DNA from: Symbiodinium natans
Taxonomy: Eukaryota; Sar; Dinophyceae; Suessiales; Symbiodiniaceae
Assembly: GCA_905221605.1 (NCBI GenBank)
Contig: CAJNDS010002225.1
Coordinates: 41,001-105,000, forward strand
Direction: 5' to 3'
DNA: 64,000 bases
The notes under the pieces: model-generated
Database searches by the model: none
What the model saw: the letters and a program-made list of their open reading frames with translations, nothing else
Told to the model about the DNA's origin: nothing
Position numbers and translations under genes: made by a program
Part shown: piece after piece, positions 55,411 through 64,000 of the stretch
Position numbering within the stretch: position 1 is the stretch's first letter
Layout: each line of letters begins with the position of its first letter

Positions 55411-55549
55411 GAGCTCAGAGGTTAGGGTTGAGCATCAAGCCGACTTTCTCGCGCACTCAATCCCTCGAATTCACGCCAAACATCCCGAAGACCTAGCCCC
55501 CTCAAACCCCAAAGCCCGAAACACCCGCGGAGAACCATGGGTTTTATGG

Positions 55550-55665
55550 TTTAGGTTTTAGGGTTTAGGGTTTAGGGTTTAGGGTTTAGGGTTTAGGGTT
55601 TCAAGTTTAGGGTTTAGGGTTTAGGGTTTAGGGTTTAGGGTTTAGGGTTTAGGGTTTAGGGGAAA
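55550..55665. repeat. TTTAGGG array
   Basis: Near-perfect TTTAGGG units. Confidence 0.97.
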
Positions 55666-56045
55666 GGGTTGCCCACTTTGTGAAAACTTTCGCGCATGGT
55701 CCGGCGCACGGGCGCGGGGCCACGAGGCCGCCTGGTGTGCCTCAGGAAAATCAACCTAACCCTAAGCCCTAAGCCCTAAGCCCTAAGCCCTGAGCCCTGA
55801 GCCCTAAACCCAAAACCCTGAGCCCTAAACCCTAAACCCTGAGCCCTAAACCCTAAACCCTAAACCCTATGTCTAAGTCAAGCCCTCAAGCCCCTAAATC
55901 CCGAAGCCCTAAACCTCAAACCCGAAAACCTAGACCTCCCTAAACCTCCTTGAGCCCTGTAGGGCTGAGGGTTTAAGGTTTAGGGTTTAGGGCTTAGGGT
56001 TTAGGGTTTAGGGTTTAGGGTTCAGGGTTCAGGGCCTTAAACCAG

Positions 56046-56187
56046 AGCTGGAAGTTGCTTCAGGACATCTGCAGCAACAGGAAGATAAGGCAGGTCGCGC
56101 GATGCCGGCACCGGATTGCGAAGCTACCTTTCTGTGCAAGCTGCGAAGCCTTGCACCTCGCAAATCTCAGACAGAGTCTAGATTTGA
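56046..56187 (+). CDS. candidate exon, Cys-rich hypothetical protein
   Basis: TTAAACCAG|AGCTGG acceptor, then SWKLLQDICSNRKIRQVARC, RHRIAKLPFCASCEALHLAN and LRQSL. The 3' limit is uncertain. Cys/His spacing suggests a possible metal site. First of several plus-strand islands that may form one gene diverging from SLC4. Confidence 0.45.
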
Positions 56188-56194
56188 TGTTCTG

Positions 56195-56455
56195 GGGTTT
56201 GGGGTATGTATATATATCGAAATATACGAGCCTCAAAATAAACAAATGTATATATATATATATATGTGTATATATATATATATGTATATATGTATATAAG
56301 TATGTATATATATATATATATTATCTATTTATATAATTTTGATTTTGTGTATGTAATGTGCATACATATATATATATACTTATCTATCTATTTATCTAGT
56401 ATTCAATTTATTTATCTCTTTATGTATTTATACATTTATCTAAGTATTTGTTGAT
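56195..56455. repeat. TA/TATC microsatellite
   Basis: (TA)n, GTATATAT and TATCTATT-type repeats. Tyr/Ile-rich frames here are artefacts. Confidence 0.9.
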
Positions 56456-56501
56456 GCATGGTAGATAGGGCCACGTCGGCCCAAGAGAGTATGTGAATCA
56501 G

Positions 56502-56591
56502 GTGCTGGCACCGGACCGGCGGCCTGCGTTTGCAGACCTCTGCGCCAACTCGGGCCAAGCGTGCACCCAGGCCCCGCGGGCCAACCCGCAG
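56502..56591 (+). CDS. probable exon, hypothetical protein
   Basis: GAATCAG|GTGCTG acceptor and CCGCAG|GTGTAT donor enclose exactly 30 codons: VLAPDRRPAFADLCANSGQA then CTQAPRANPQ. High GC and clearly coding-like. Confidence 0.55.
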
Positions 56592-56839
56592 GTGTATAGG
56601 GTTTGGGGCTTAAGGGTTTTGGGGCTTAGGGTTTAGGGGTTTAGGGGTTTAGGGGTTTAGGGGTTTAGGGGTTTAGGGGTTTAGGGTTTAGGGTTTAGGG
56701 TTTAGGGCTGCAGGGTGCCCCTCTCAGAGCCGCGAGCGCGCCAGCTGAAAGCGGGCCACTAGCCGGTCCCGGAGGCTCGCCGCGCCTGCTTGGAGGTTCA
56801 TGGTACTTACTAGCCAAGTATAAGTGTTTAGGGTTTTAG

Positions 56840-56970
56840 GGTTTTAGGGTTTAGGGTTTAGGGTTTAGGGTTTAGGGTTTAGGGTTTAGGGTTTAGGGTT
56901 TAGGGTTTAGGGTTTAGGGTTTAGGGCTTAGGGTTTAGGGTTTAGGGTTTAGGGCTTAGGGTTTAGGGTT
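56840..56970. repeat. TTTAGGG array
   Basis: TTTAGGG array flanked by related AGCCAAGTATAAGTG strings (56,812 and 56,980), as if inserted in or expanded within a hairpin element. Confidence 0.95.
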
Positions 56971-57400
56971 TAGGGTTATTAGCCAAGTATAAGTGTACAC
57001 AGTTTCAGGTTTAGGGTTTAGGGTTTAGGGTCCAAGGGTTAAGGGTTAGGGGTTTGGGGTCTAAGGGTTAAGGGTTTAGGGTTTAGGGTTTGGGGTTTAT
57101 AAGTGCTTATAACTGTACTTATTACCATATTAGGCACTTAAGGCCCACGTCGAATTCGGGGGGGGTGGGGGGGGCGGGGGGCAGGCTTCCAAGAGGGCAC
57201 ACTCGGCCTTTGGGGTTTGGGGTTTGGGGTTTAAGGTTCAGGGTGCTTTCAACCCTAAACCCTAAACCCTAAACCCTAAACCCTAAACCCTAAACCCTAA
57301 ACCCTAAACCGACACCTGAACCGTCAAGCTAAAGGGGCCAAGTTGCTGAGCCCTTTTTGGGTTGAGGTTAAATGTTCAGGGCCTTCGGGCTTACCCGAAG

Positions 57401-57489
57401 AACCCGACTCCCTGCTTGGACCCAGTACGTCAACTATCTGAACCGGGCGAAGACACCTCCCTGAAGAGCGCTCTCCCGACAACTCTGAA
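57401..57489 (+). CDS. candidate exon, hypothetical protein
   Basis: ACCCGAAG|AACCC acceptor, then NPTPCLDPVRQLSEPGEDTS and LKSALPTTLK. The minus strand is also open, with good sites (57,395-57,484, LSGERSSGRCLRPVQIVDVL, donor GTAAGC), so the strand is unresolved. Confidence 0.4.
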
Positions 57490-57667
57490 AGGGAGTTTAG
57501 GGTTTAGGGTTTAGGGTTTAGGGTTGAGGGTTTAGGATTTAGGGTTTAGGGTTTAGGGCCTTGGGGTTAAAGGTCGTTTGCTTTTTCGTTTTCCTACATC
57601 CTCAACCGGCAAGCCAATCCCCTTAGGGTCTCGGGACTTCGAGTTGAACCGCCCGTCAGGCCTAAAG

Positions 57668-57769
57668 CCACTTGGCGCGCAGCTTTGTGCGCGTGCTCCT
57701 GGCCGAAAGCAAAGGGGCTTGGTTCTTTGCGGAGTTATATGGGGTCTTTGAAAAGCTGAGAATCAGGAG
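57668..57769 (+). CDS. probable exon, hypothetical protein
   Basis: CCTAAAG|CCACTT acceptor and AGGAG|GCAAAC (GC) donor enclose HLARSFVRVLLAESKGAWFF then AELYGVFEKLRIR. Helical, strongly coding-like; no family recognised. Confidence 0.5.
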
Positions 57770-58159
57770 GCAAACCCTTAACCCTAAACCGCCTAAACCC
57801 CTAGAACCCTAAACCGCCTCAACCCCTAAACCCTCAACCCCTAAACCCTAAACCCTAACCCTACACCGCATAAACCCTTAGAACCCTAAACCGCCTCAAC
57901 CCCTTCTTGGAGTGCTGCCGGGCCCGCCAACCTTGTGCCATGAAACCCCACCTGCCTAACACCCAAGTCCTAAATCCCAAGCCCTAGCCCCTACACCCCA
58001 AACCCTTAACCCCAAACCCCAAACCCTAAACCCCAAACCCTAAACCCCGAAACCCAAACCCTAAACCCCAAACCCAAAGCCGTGGCCCTGGGCGCACCGC
58101 AGTGCAGACCGGAATTGCCCCAGGCGACTCGGCCTCCAAAAGCCGAGGTCTTTTTGGGG

Positions 58160-59130
58160 GTTCGAGGGTTTGGGGTTTAGGGTTTAGGGTTTAGGGGTTT
58201 GGGGTTTAGGGGTTTAGGGGTTTGGGGGTTTAGGGGTTTAGGGGTTTAGGGGTTTAGGGATTTAGGGGTTTAGGGGTTTAGGGGTTTAGGGGTTTAGGGG
58301 TTTGGGGGTTTAGGGGTTCAAGGGTTTGGGGTTTAGGGTTTAGGGGTTAAGGGGTTTAGGGGTTTAGGGTTTAGGGTTTAGGTTAGGGGTTAGGGGTTTC
58401 GGGGTTTCGGGGTTTTAGGGGTTTAGGGGTTTAGGTTTAGGGGTTTAGGGGTTTAGGGGTTTAGGGGTTTAGGGGTTTAGGGGTTTAGGGGTTTAGGGTT
58501 TAGGGTTTAGGGGTTTTAGGGGTTTAGGGGTTTAGGGTTTTAGGGTTTTAGGGGTTTAGGGGTTTTAGGGGTTAGGGGTTTAGGGGGGTTTTAGGGGTTT
58601 AGGGGTTTAGGGATTCTAGGGGGGGTTAGGGGTTTAGGGGTTTAGGGGTTTAGGGGTTTAGGGGTTTAGGGGTTTAGGGGTTTAGGGGTTTAGGGGTTTA
58701 GGGGTTTAGGGTTTGGGTTTAGGGTTTAGGGTTTAGGGGTTTAGTTTAGGGTTTAGGGGTTAGGGGGGGTTTAGGGGTTTAGGGGTTTAGGGGTTTAGGG
58801 TTTAGGGGTTTAGGGGTTTAGGGTTTAGGGGTTTAGGGTTTAGGGTTTAGGGGGGTTTAGGGGTTTAGGGGGTTTAGGGGTTTAGGGGTTTAGGGGTTTA
58901 GGGGTTTAGGGGTTTAGGGGTTTAGGGGTTTAGGGGTTTTAGGGGTTTAGGGGTTTAGGGGTTTAGGGGTTTAGGGGTTTAGGGGTTTAGGGGTTTAGGG
59001 GTTTAGGGGTTTAGGGGTTTAGGGGTTTAGGGGTTTAGGGGTTTAGGGGTTTAGGGGTTTAGGGGTTTAGGGGTTTAGGGGTTTAGGGGTTTAGGGGTTT
59101 AGGGGTTTAGGGGTTTAGGGGTTTAGGGTT
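58160..59130. repeat. TTTAGGGG array, ~970 bp
   Basis: The longest repeat block in the window. Its unit is TTTAGGGG (8 nt), homogeneous from about 58,860 to 59,125, rather than the 7-nt unit elsewhere. Confidence 0.95.
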
Positions 59131-59289
59131 TGGGGGGCTCAGGGGCAGGGATTTGGGGTCTCCTGGGACTCCAAGTCCGTAGGGTTAAGGGAACAACCCT
59201 GAGCCCCCAATCCCCCAAACTCCTAGACAACTAAACCCTAAACTCCTAAACCCCACAGCCTAAGCTCCTCAACCCCAACCCCTAAACCC

Positions 59290-59550
59290 TAAAAAAGGCA
59301 ACGCCGCTAAATGTGGACCCGCGCGTTTTGCACATGGCATGTCTGGGTTTTCAGCGCGAAAACGGTGTTGCCGACACGTGCGATATACCATTTCCAAACT
59401 GCTGGCTTGTGAAACACGATTCTTTGGCCAAACACTACCCACGGCGGCATTTTCAACACACGCCACGTGCGTTTGTTAGAGCCCTTTGCGAAAACACTGC
59501 GCGCGGCGGCTTTCTCGACACACGCAAAGCGTCGTTTTCAAAGTAGTGTC
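59290..59550 (+). CDS. open frame, uncertain
   Basis: A plus frame from 59,313 (PRVLHMACLGFQRENGVADT ... stop at 59,546), 77 codons. The DNA contains loosely repeated GCGAAAAC and ACACACGC strings, so it may be a degenerate repeat. The minus strand is also open. Confidence 0.2.
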
Positions 59551-59599
59551 TGAGGCACAGTGCCTTTCCGGCAGCATCAAGAAACAACAGGGAACTGTG

Positions 59600-60130
59600 C
59601 ACGACTGTTAGCAGGGTTTCAGGTGTAAAGGTTTAGGGTGTAGTCACCCGAAGAACTGCAGGGTTTAGACTGTAGGGTTTGGGGTGTAGAATGTGGACTG
59701 TAGGGTTGCCGGGTTGACGGTGTAGGGCTTAGGGTGTAGTGTGTAGGGTGCTACGAAACCTGCACACCCTGCGCCAAGGCTCTAGAGAGAAGCAAGTCGC
59801 AAAGTACATCATCGCCCAAACCCCTCAACAAGACCTCCGATAGTTCCACCCCCCACGCCCTGGCAACCCTTGCGCAACACGTCCGGAAAGCCCCAGCACC
59901 GAAGAAAGCCCGAGGCTTGCAAAATCCTCGGGTCCGTCATTAGTGGCATTACCCTAACCAACCCTAACCGTTTGACCAACCCTAACCAACCCTGACCAAC
60001 CCTAAACAACCCTAAACAACCCTGAACAACCCTAAACAACCCTACACCCCTAAACCCTGAACCTTAAACCCCCTAATCCCTAAGACCCTAAACCCCTAAA
60101 CCCCCTGAACCCCTGAACCTTAAACCCCTA
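59600..60130. other. degenerate repeats and a possible minus-strand exon
   Basis: GTGTAGGGT-type and CCCTAAACAAC-type degenerate repeats. A minus island at 59,865-59,940 (MPLMTDPRILQASGFLRCWG) is open but fits no family, and no Clp motif is present. Confidence 0.35.
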
Positions 60131-60164
60131 ATCCCTAGATCCCTCGACCCCTCCCCCAAGCCAC

Positions 60165-60229
60165 CTCTGCAGATGCCAGCGTCGCGGCGTCGTCGAGCAC
60201 GTCCAGGGCGCGGTCGGGAAGGAATCGGC
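60165..60229 (-). CDS. Clp exon f
   Basis: 65 nt, RFLPDRALDVLDDAATLASA then E. Acceptor ATGAAG|GCCG; donor CAGAG|GTGGC. The RFLPDKAIDLIDEA-like signature is typical of Clp ATPases. Confidence 0.92.
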
Positions 60230-63200
60230 CTTCATTCAAGCCATGGCTGCTTTGCTTGGGGGGGGGGTGTAGAGGGGCAATTCAGGGTTTTGGGGGTTTA
60301 GGATTTTTGGGTCTGGGGTGCAGGGTTCAAGCAAAGCCGCCGGCAGGGAGGGGGAGAGAGGATGGGGAGGGAGGGGAGGGAGGGGCTGAGAATTGTCAGG
60401 TTCGCGTACCGAGAGGGTTGAGAGCTCAGCCGAGCGCAGGGAGCACCAATGCTTTACACCTTACACATCGCACACCCAAGGTTGTTCCCCTAAACCCTAA
60501 GCCCTAAACCGCAAACCCCAAACCCAAGCCCCTAACCCCTAAACCCAAACGCACTCCGGGGTCACCACCCCGCAGCGCGCGGGAGCCCAGGACGGCGGCT
60601 CGCACCGCCTCGGGGTTAGGGTTTAGGGTTTAGGGTTTTGGAGTTTAGGGTTTAGGGTTTAGGGTTTAGGGTTTAGGGTTTAGGGTTTAGGGTTTAGGGT
60701 TTAGGGTTTTTCGGGCTTGGGGTTTAGGGTGTGGAGAGTTTAGAAAGCTTAGGGCTTGGGTCTTAAAGCTTAGGGCTTGGGGCTTCGGATTTCGAGTTTC
60801 GGGCTTTGGGCTTACAGCTAGGAAGGCATTCAGATCCCCTTCTTCGGCGTTTCGCGTGTTAAGTTTTAGGGCCCTGCACTTGGGGCTTAGTTTCGCGGGT
60901 TGAACCCATTCAAGCGCCAGATGGCTCATAAGCTCCACCTGACGCTCGTTGAAACCACCCCCTCATCCAGATGCCCTAAACCCCCAAAAGGATTGAGGGT
61001 TCAGTGGGAGGTTTAGGGTGTGGCTTCAGGGTTTCGTTGAAGGCCTAGGGCCTTGAACAGTTCAGGGCTCTAGCCAAAAACACTGAGCCCTAGCACCTCC
61101 GAAGCCAAAACCTACGTTCCCCTGACGACCTCTTTCGGCCCCTGGGGTTTAGGGTTTAGGGGGTAGGGTTTAGGGTTTAGGGTTTAGGGTTTAGGGTTTA
61201 GGGTTTAGGGTTTAGGGTGTAGGGTGTAGGGTTCAGGGTTCAGGGTTCAGGGTTCAGGGTTTAGGGTTAGGGCCTTATGCCAAGCCCCACCCATCCTCAA
61301 CCTATGAAAACTGTTTAACGCCCGCTTGGGTTGTTGCTACCACCCAAGAAGAACCCCCAACAGAGCTATAGCCAGCAACCCCCAAAGCTCCACCCTTAAA
61401 CCTTCTACAAACCTTAACAACCCTAAACCCTAAACCCTAAACTGTAAACCCTAAACCCTAAACCCTAAACCCTAAACATACTTAAACATCCCCCCTTGCG
61501 GCCGTCTGGGTGCCTCGGGGGTGACGGAGACGCCGTGGTGCTGCCTGGGAGGGAACCCCTACACCCTACAGCCCGAAAGCCCTAAACTCTGAACCCTAAA
61601 TCCGAAACCCTAAACCCTAAACTCTGAACCCTAAACCCGAAACCCTAAACCCTAAACCCGAAACCCTAAACCCTACATAAAGCTCCAACTTTCATCCCAG
61701 ATCCCCCCCATAAAATTCTGCATTGTTAGCGTATCTACACCTCGAAACCCTAAACCCCAAAATCCCTCAAGCCAAAACCCTAGCCCTAAACCCTAAACCC
61801 CAAACCCTAAACCCCAAACCCCAATCCCTAAACCCTAAATCCTAAACACGAAATCTCAGGTCTCGGCTCGAAGACAGGCCGCATGGCTTGCAACATCTCC
61901 TCGGCCGCCTCCTTCAAGTCGCGGGTGTAGGGTTTAGGGTTTAGGGTTTCGGGTTTAGGGTTTAGGGTTTAGGGTTTCGGGTTTAGGGGTTCGGGTATCA
62001 GGGTTGGAGGGCTTCGGGCCGAAGAACGTCCAGGTTTAAGGGACCCCAGGGTTTAGGGTTTAGGGCTTGGGGTTTCGGGTTTAGGGTTTAGGGTTTAGAG
62101 TTTGGGGTTTCGGGTTTAGGGTTTAGGGTTTGGGGTTTGTGGTTTGGGGCTCAGTCCAGTTTTAGGGGACCCCAGGGTTTTTTACGGCTGCCAAGCGCAT
62201 CCCAACCAAAACAATTCCGGTTGGCGCGTGGGCTCAGTCTCACGATGCCTAGGGTTCTTTTCGATCTGATGTTCGAGGCCAAAACGCCAGGGTTTAGGGC
62301 CTACGGTTCACTACGAATGAATGAGTAGAATAGAGCCAGAACTGTCGCAGCGGCACTTTCAAGAGCCTCGAAGGCTTGGAGTTTCGGGGCTAGAAGGCAG
62401 AAGGCATGGAACAATGCAAACAAAAAAAGATAAACCAACGAAGAAATCTAATCCTAGAAACCCTTGAGACCCCCACACCCTAAATCCCTTTCCCCCCCCT
62501 CTCAAACCTCAGTCTAAACCCTAACCCTAAACCCTGAACCCTACTGTAAACCCTCAGTTTCGACACAAGCAGCGCCTCGGAGGGTTCGAAGAGCTCTACG
62601 ACGACAAATCTCCGCTCGAAGGCTTTGTCCTGAGGGGCACAGTAAACTTACTGTTGGTTAGCAGGGCATGAGAGAATAGGGCTATATAACTTTTAAGGGA
62701 CTGTAAAGGGTACCTCATTCCCCCATTCCCTGCTAACCAACAGTAAGTAAACTCCATAAAGTTGGAACATGGCTTAAGGACGACAAGTGATGGGACTCCC
62801 TTCAGTAACCCTCTTGGGGTATGAGGATGATGATGTTCCAACTTTTGGGGAGGGAGTAAGCGTGGGGCTGGGTGTACCTGAACTGGGCTTGTTGTGCATA
62901 TCACTACTTATAACCCGTACAGCTCTTTTTGTGGGTATTGCTCACAGTATGTCTCAAAAGGTACCTACGAATTTAACTCCCAACACATCATCATCCTTCT
63001 TACAAGCACCCCCCCCTATTCCGTATATGCCTGTACCTAAACTATGAGGGGCTTGCTGCTTCAGGGTTTGAGAGGTAGAGGGCTTCGGATTTTAGAGTTC
63101 ACAGTAGAGTTTCCGGGACTTGTTGACAACCTTCACTATTTCAACTCGCCAACCCTCCTGACCCAATTTTCGCGCTGATTCTTGAGGAGGTGCCGTTTGT

Positions 63201-63588
63201 TGCTTTAAGGTGTAGGGGGTCCTGAACCCAAGAAACTCACTTTACATTCAGGCGAAGCCCTTCAGCTAAGGCCCTCAGAGCACATCTGACAGCCCCTAAA
63301 CCCTAAACCCTAAACTCCAAACCGCAAATCCTAAACCGTAAACCCTGAACCCTGCAGTCAACGCCTGGGGAGCATACAACCTTCAGGTGGTCGGAAGTTT
63401 AAAGCGCGGGGATTACCTGGTCCCGGAGTAAACTATCCCCTATGCTTTGGGCTACGGGATGGCGCTTTAAGGGTCCAGGTAGTTTGCCCAAGAAAAAACA
63501 TCTCAACCCTAAACCCCGAAAATCGCTCAACTTTAGACAGGCGCCTGGTTCTGGATCAGGCGCTTGTACTCTGCCGTGGTTGTGGCGC
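60165..63588 (-). CDS. Clp/Hsp100 (ClpB-type) AAA+ chaperone, partial, six exons
   Basis: Six minus-strand exons (63,545-63,588; 62,576-62,629; 61,868-61,911; 61,514-61,544; 60,569-60,608; 60,165-60,229), all phase-compatible, give 92 codons covering the second half of the first ATPase domain: ATTTAEYKRLIQNQ (sensor 1 region), DKAFERRF (arginine finger), VVVELFEPSE, an alpha-helical EAAEEMLQAMRPVFE, QHHGVSVTPEAVRAAVLGSR and ALRGRFLPDRALDVLDDAAT. Hsp100 proteins unfold and disaggregate proteins using ATP. Exons are 31-65 nt; donors are four GC and two GT; every exon begins with G after AG. The Walker A/B exons lie beyond the right edge. No second ATPase domain was found below 60,165, so the gene may be truncated or continue in exons I missed. 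Confidence 0.88.
60569..60608 (-). CDS. Clp exon e, 40-nt micro-exon
   Basis: AVRAAVLGSRALR plus one base. Acceptor CCCGAG|GCG; donor GCGGG|GTGGT. Confidence 0.88.
60615..60708. repeat. TTTAGGG array
   Basis: Array inside the Clp gene, 7 bp from exon e. Confidence 0.95.
60816..60961 (-). CDS. exon of unidentified gene between Clp exons d and e
   Basis: GGATGAG| or GCGTCAG|GTGGAG acceptor and TAGCT|GTAAGC donor enclose FNERQVELMSHLALEWVQPA, then KLSPKCRALKLNTRNAEEGD. Clearly coding-like, same strand, but not part of the Clp fold and not needed for phase. Possibly an interleaved gene or a skipped exon. Confidence 0.45.
61145..61270. repeat. TTTAGGG/TTCAGGG array
   Basis: Array with TTCAGGG variants in the Clp gene. 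Confidence 0.95.
61514..61544 (-). CDS. Clp exon d, 31-nt micro-exon
   Basis: QHHGVSVTPE. Acceptor TCCCAG|GCAG; GC donor CCGAG|GCACC. Confidence 0.88.
61868..61911 (-). CDS. Clp exon c
   Basis: 44 nt, EAAEEMLQAMRPVF(E). Acceptor TTGAAG|GAGG; GC donor TTCGA|GCCGA. Confidence 0.85.
62576..62629 (-). CDS. Clp exon b (arginine finger)
   Basis: 54 nt, DKAFERRFVVVELFEPSE. Acceptor CCCTCAG|GAC; GC donor CCGAG|GCGCT. Confidence 0.9.
62646..62748. mobile_element. MITE-like hairpin element
   Basis: A perfect 21-bp inverted repeat (ACTTACTGTTGGTTAGCAGG plus G, 62,646-62,666; complement 62,728-62,748) encloses 61 bp. Lies in the Clp intron upstream of exon b. Confidence 0.75.
62790..63060. other. unique intronic stretch
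   Basis: A plus frame (LLGYEDDDVPTFGEGVSVGL) is open to 63,047 but has no splice or family support. Confidence 0.4.
63545..63588 (-). CDS. Clp exon a (GATT motif)
   Basis: 44 nt, (G)ATTTAEYKRLIQNQ. Acceptor CCCCAG|GCG; GC donor ACCAG|GCGCC. Confidence 0.85.
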
Positions 63589-64000
63589 CTGGGGCTTGGG
63601 GCTTAGGATTTAGGATTTAGGGTTTAGGGTTCAGGTATGTTCAGGTGGACCTGTGGGCACCGACCCAATTCGGCCTAAGTTTCTAGACTTCTGGATTGCT
63701 TGGCTAGGGTTCTTAGAGGGCGAGCCCTGATCCCTGAAGCCTCCAGCCTAAATCTCTCAAACTGCATAAGCTCGAAGCCCACAATGTTGCGCCTTCGGTC
63801 CGAAACATTCAATGGCAAACCCTAAGCCCGGCTTCAAAAGTCCTAACCCTCAAAACCGTAAACTCTAAGCTGTGCCATCCCAACCAGCCCGAAGCCCCTA
63901 AATCAAGAAAACTTGAGCCCCAAACCCTAACTCAACCCCAACTCAACCCTAAACCCGAGATCCTAGACCCTCGACCTTAAACCCAAAACCCAAAACCCAA
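63589..64000. other. unique sequence and degenerate repeats at the right edge
   Basis: Searched on the minus strand for the upstream Clp exon (Walker B region); none was recognised. Confidence 0.5.

Noticed and set aside
56055-56454. Tyr/Ile-rich frames
   Set aside because: Translation of TA microsatellite; only the first part (to about 56,187) is kept as a candidate exon.

Overview
The window looks like nuclear DNA of a dinoflagellate, or a very close alveolate relative. The evidence is: telomere-type TTTAGGG/CCCTAAA repeats scattered internally in both orientations; genes cut into very short exons (25-193 nt) with GT, GC and GA splice donors and AG|G acceptors; a Mei2-like RNA-binding gene, a family known to be expanded in dinoflagellates; and a spliced-leader-like string inside an LTR. 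Long open frames are nearly absent outside a retroelement. The genes only appear when short unique islands between the telomeric-repeat blocks are read as exons and joined phase by phase.

Layout. 1-1,130: degenerate telomeric repeats. 1,131-4,010: AT-rich palindromic satellite. 4,011-7,700: palindromic modules and tandemly duplicated non-coding units. 7,700-12,300: CT/GA microsatellites and purine/pyrimidine-rich repeats. 12,600-21,500: islands of probable minus-strand exons, including a candidate gene start at 13,452 and an acidic C-terminal exon at 16,676-16,818. 21,850-23,200: probable plus-strand exons. 23,818-55,081: one minus-strand SLC4-type (bicarbonate/borate) transporter gene, assembled here as 26 phase-compatible exons (575 codons over about 31 kb). 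56,000-57,800: probable plus-strand exons of an unidentified gene. 58,160-59,130: homogeneous TTTAGGGG array. 60,165-63,588: six exons of a minus-strand Clp/Hsp100 (ClpB-type) AAA+ gene whose 5' end lies beyond the window.

The SLC4 introns carry passengers. Intron 22 holds an 8.8-kb LTR retroelement (28,062-36,887) with 279-bp LTRs differing at two positions, a 5-bp target duplication in CCCTAAA repeats, a half-tRNA-Met-type primer site and a polypurine tract. It has three long ORFs, each -1 in frame to the one before, encoding CCCH zinc fingers and an S1-like domain but no recognisable reverse transcriptase, integrase or protease. Intron 13 holds a Mei2-like gene broken by a 13-G run. Intron 23 holds four exons of another same-strand gene ending in a poly-Asp tail. 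Intron 12 holds an extra exon that would stop the SLC4 frame.

Two gene models (SLC4 and Clp) are strongly supported because every exon junction keeps phase and rebuilds known family motifs. The other exon islands are weaker: open frames with plausible splice sites and no recognised family. No homology search or RNA evidence was available; all exon limits are read by eye.
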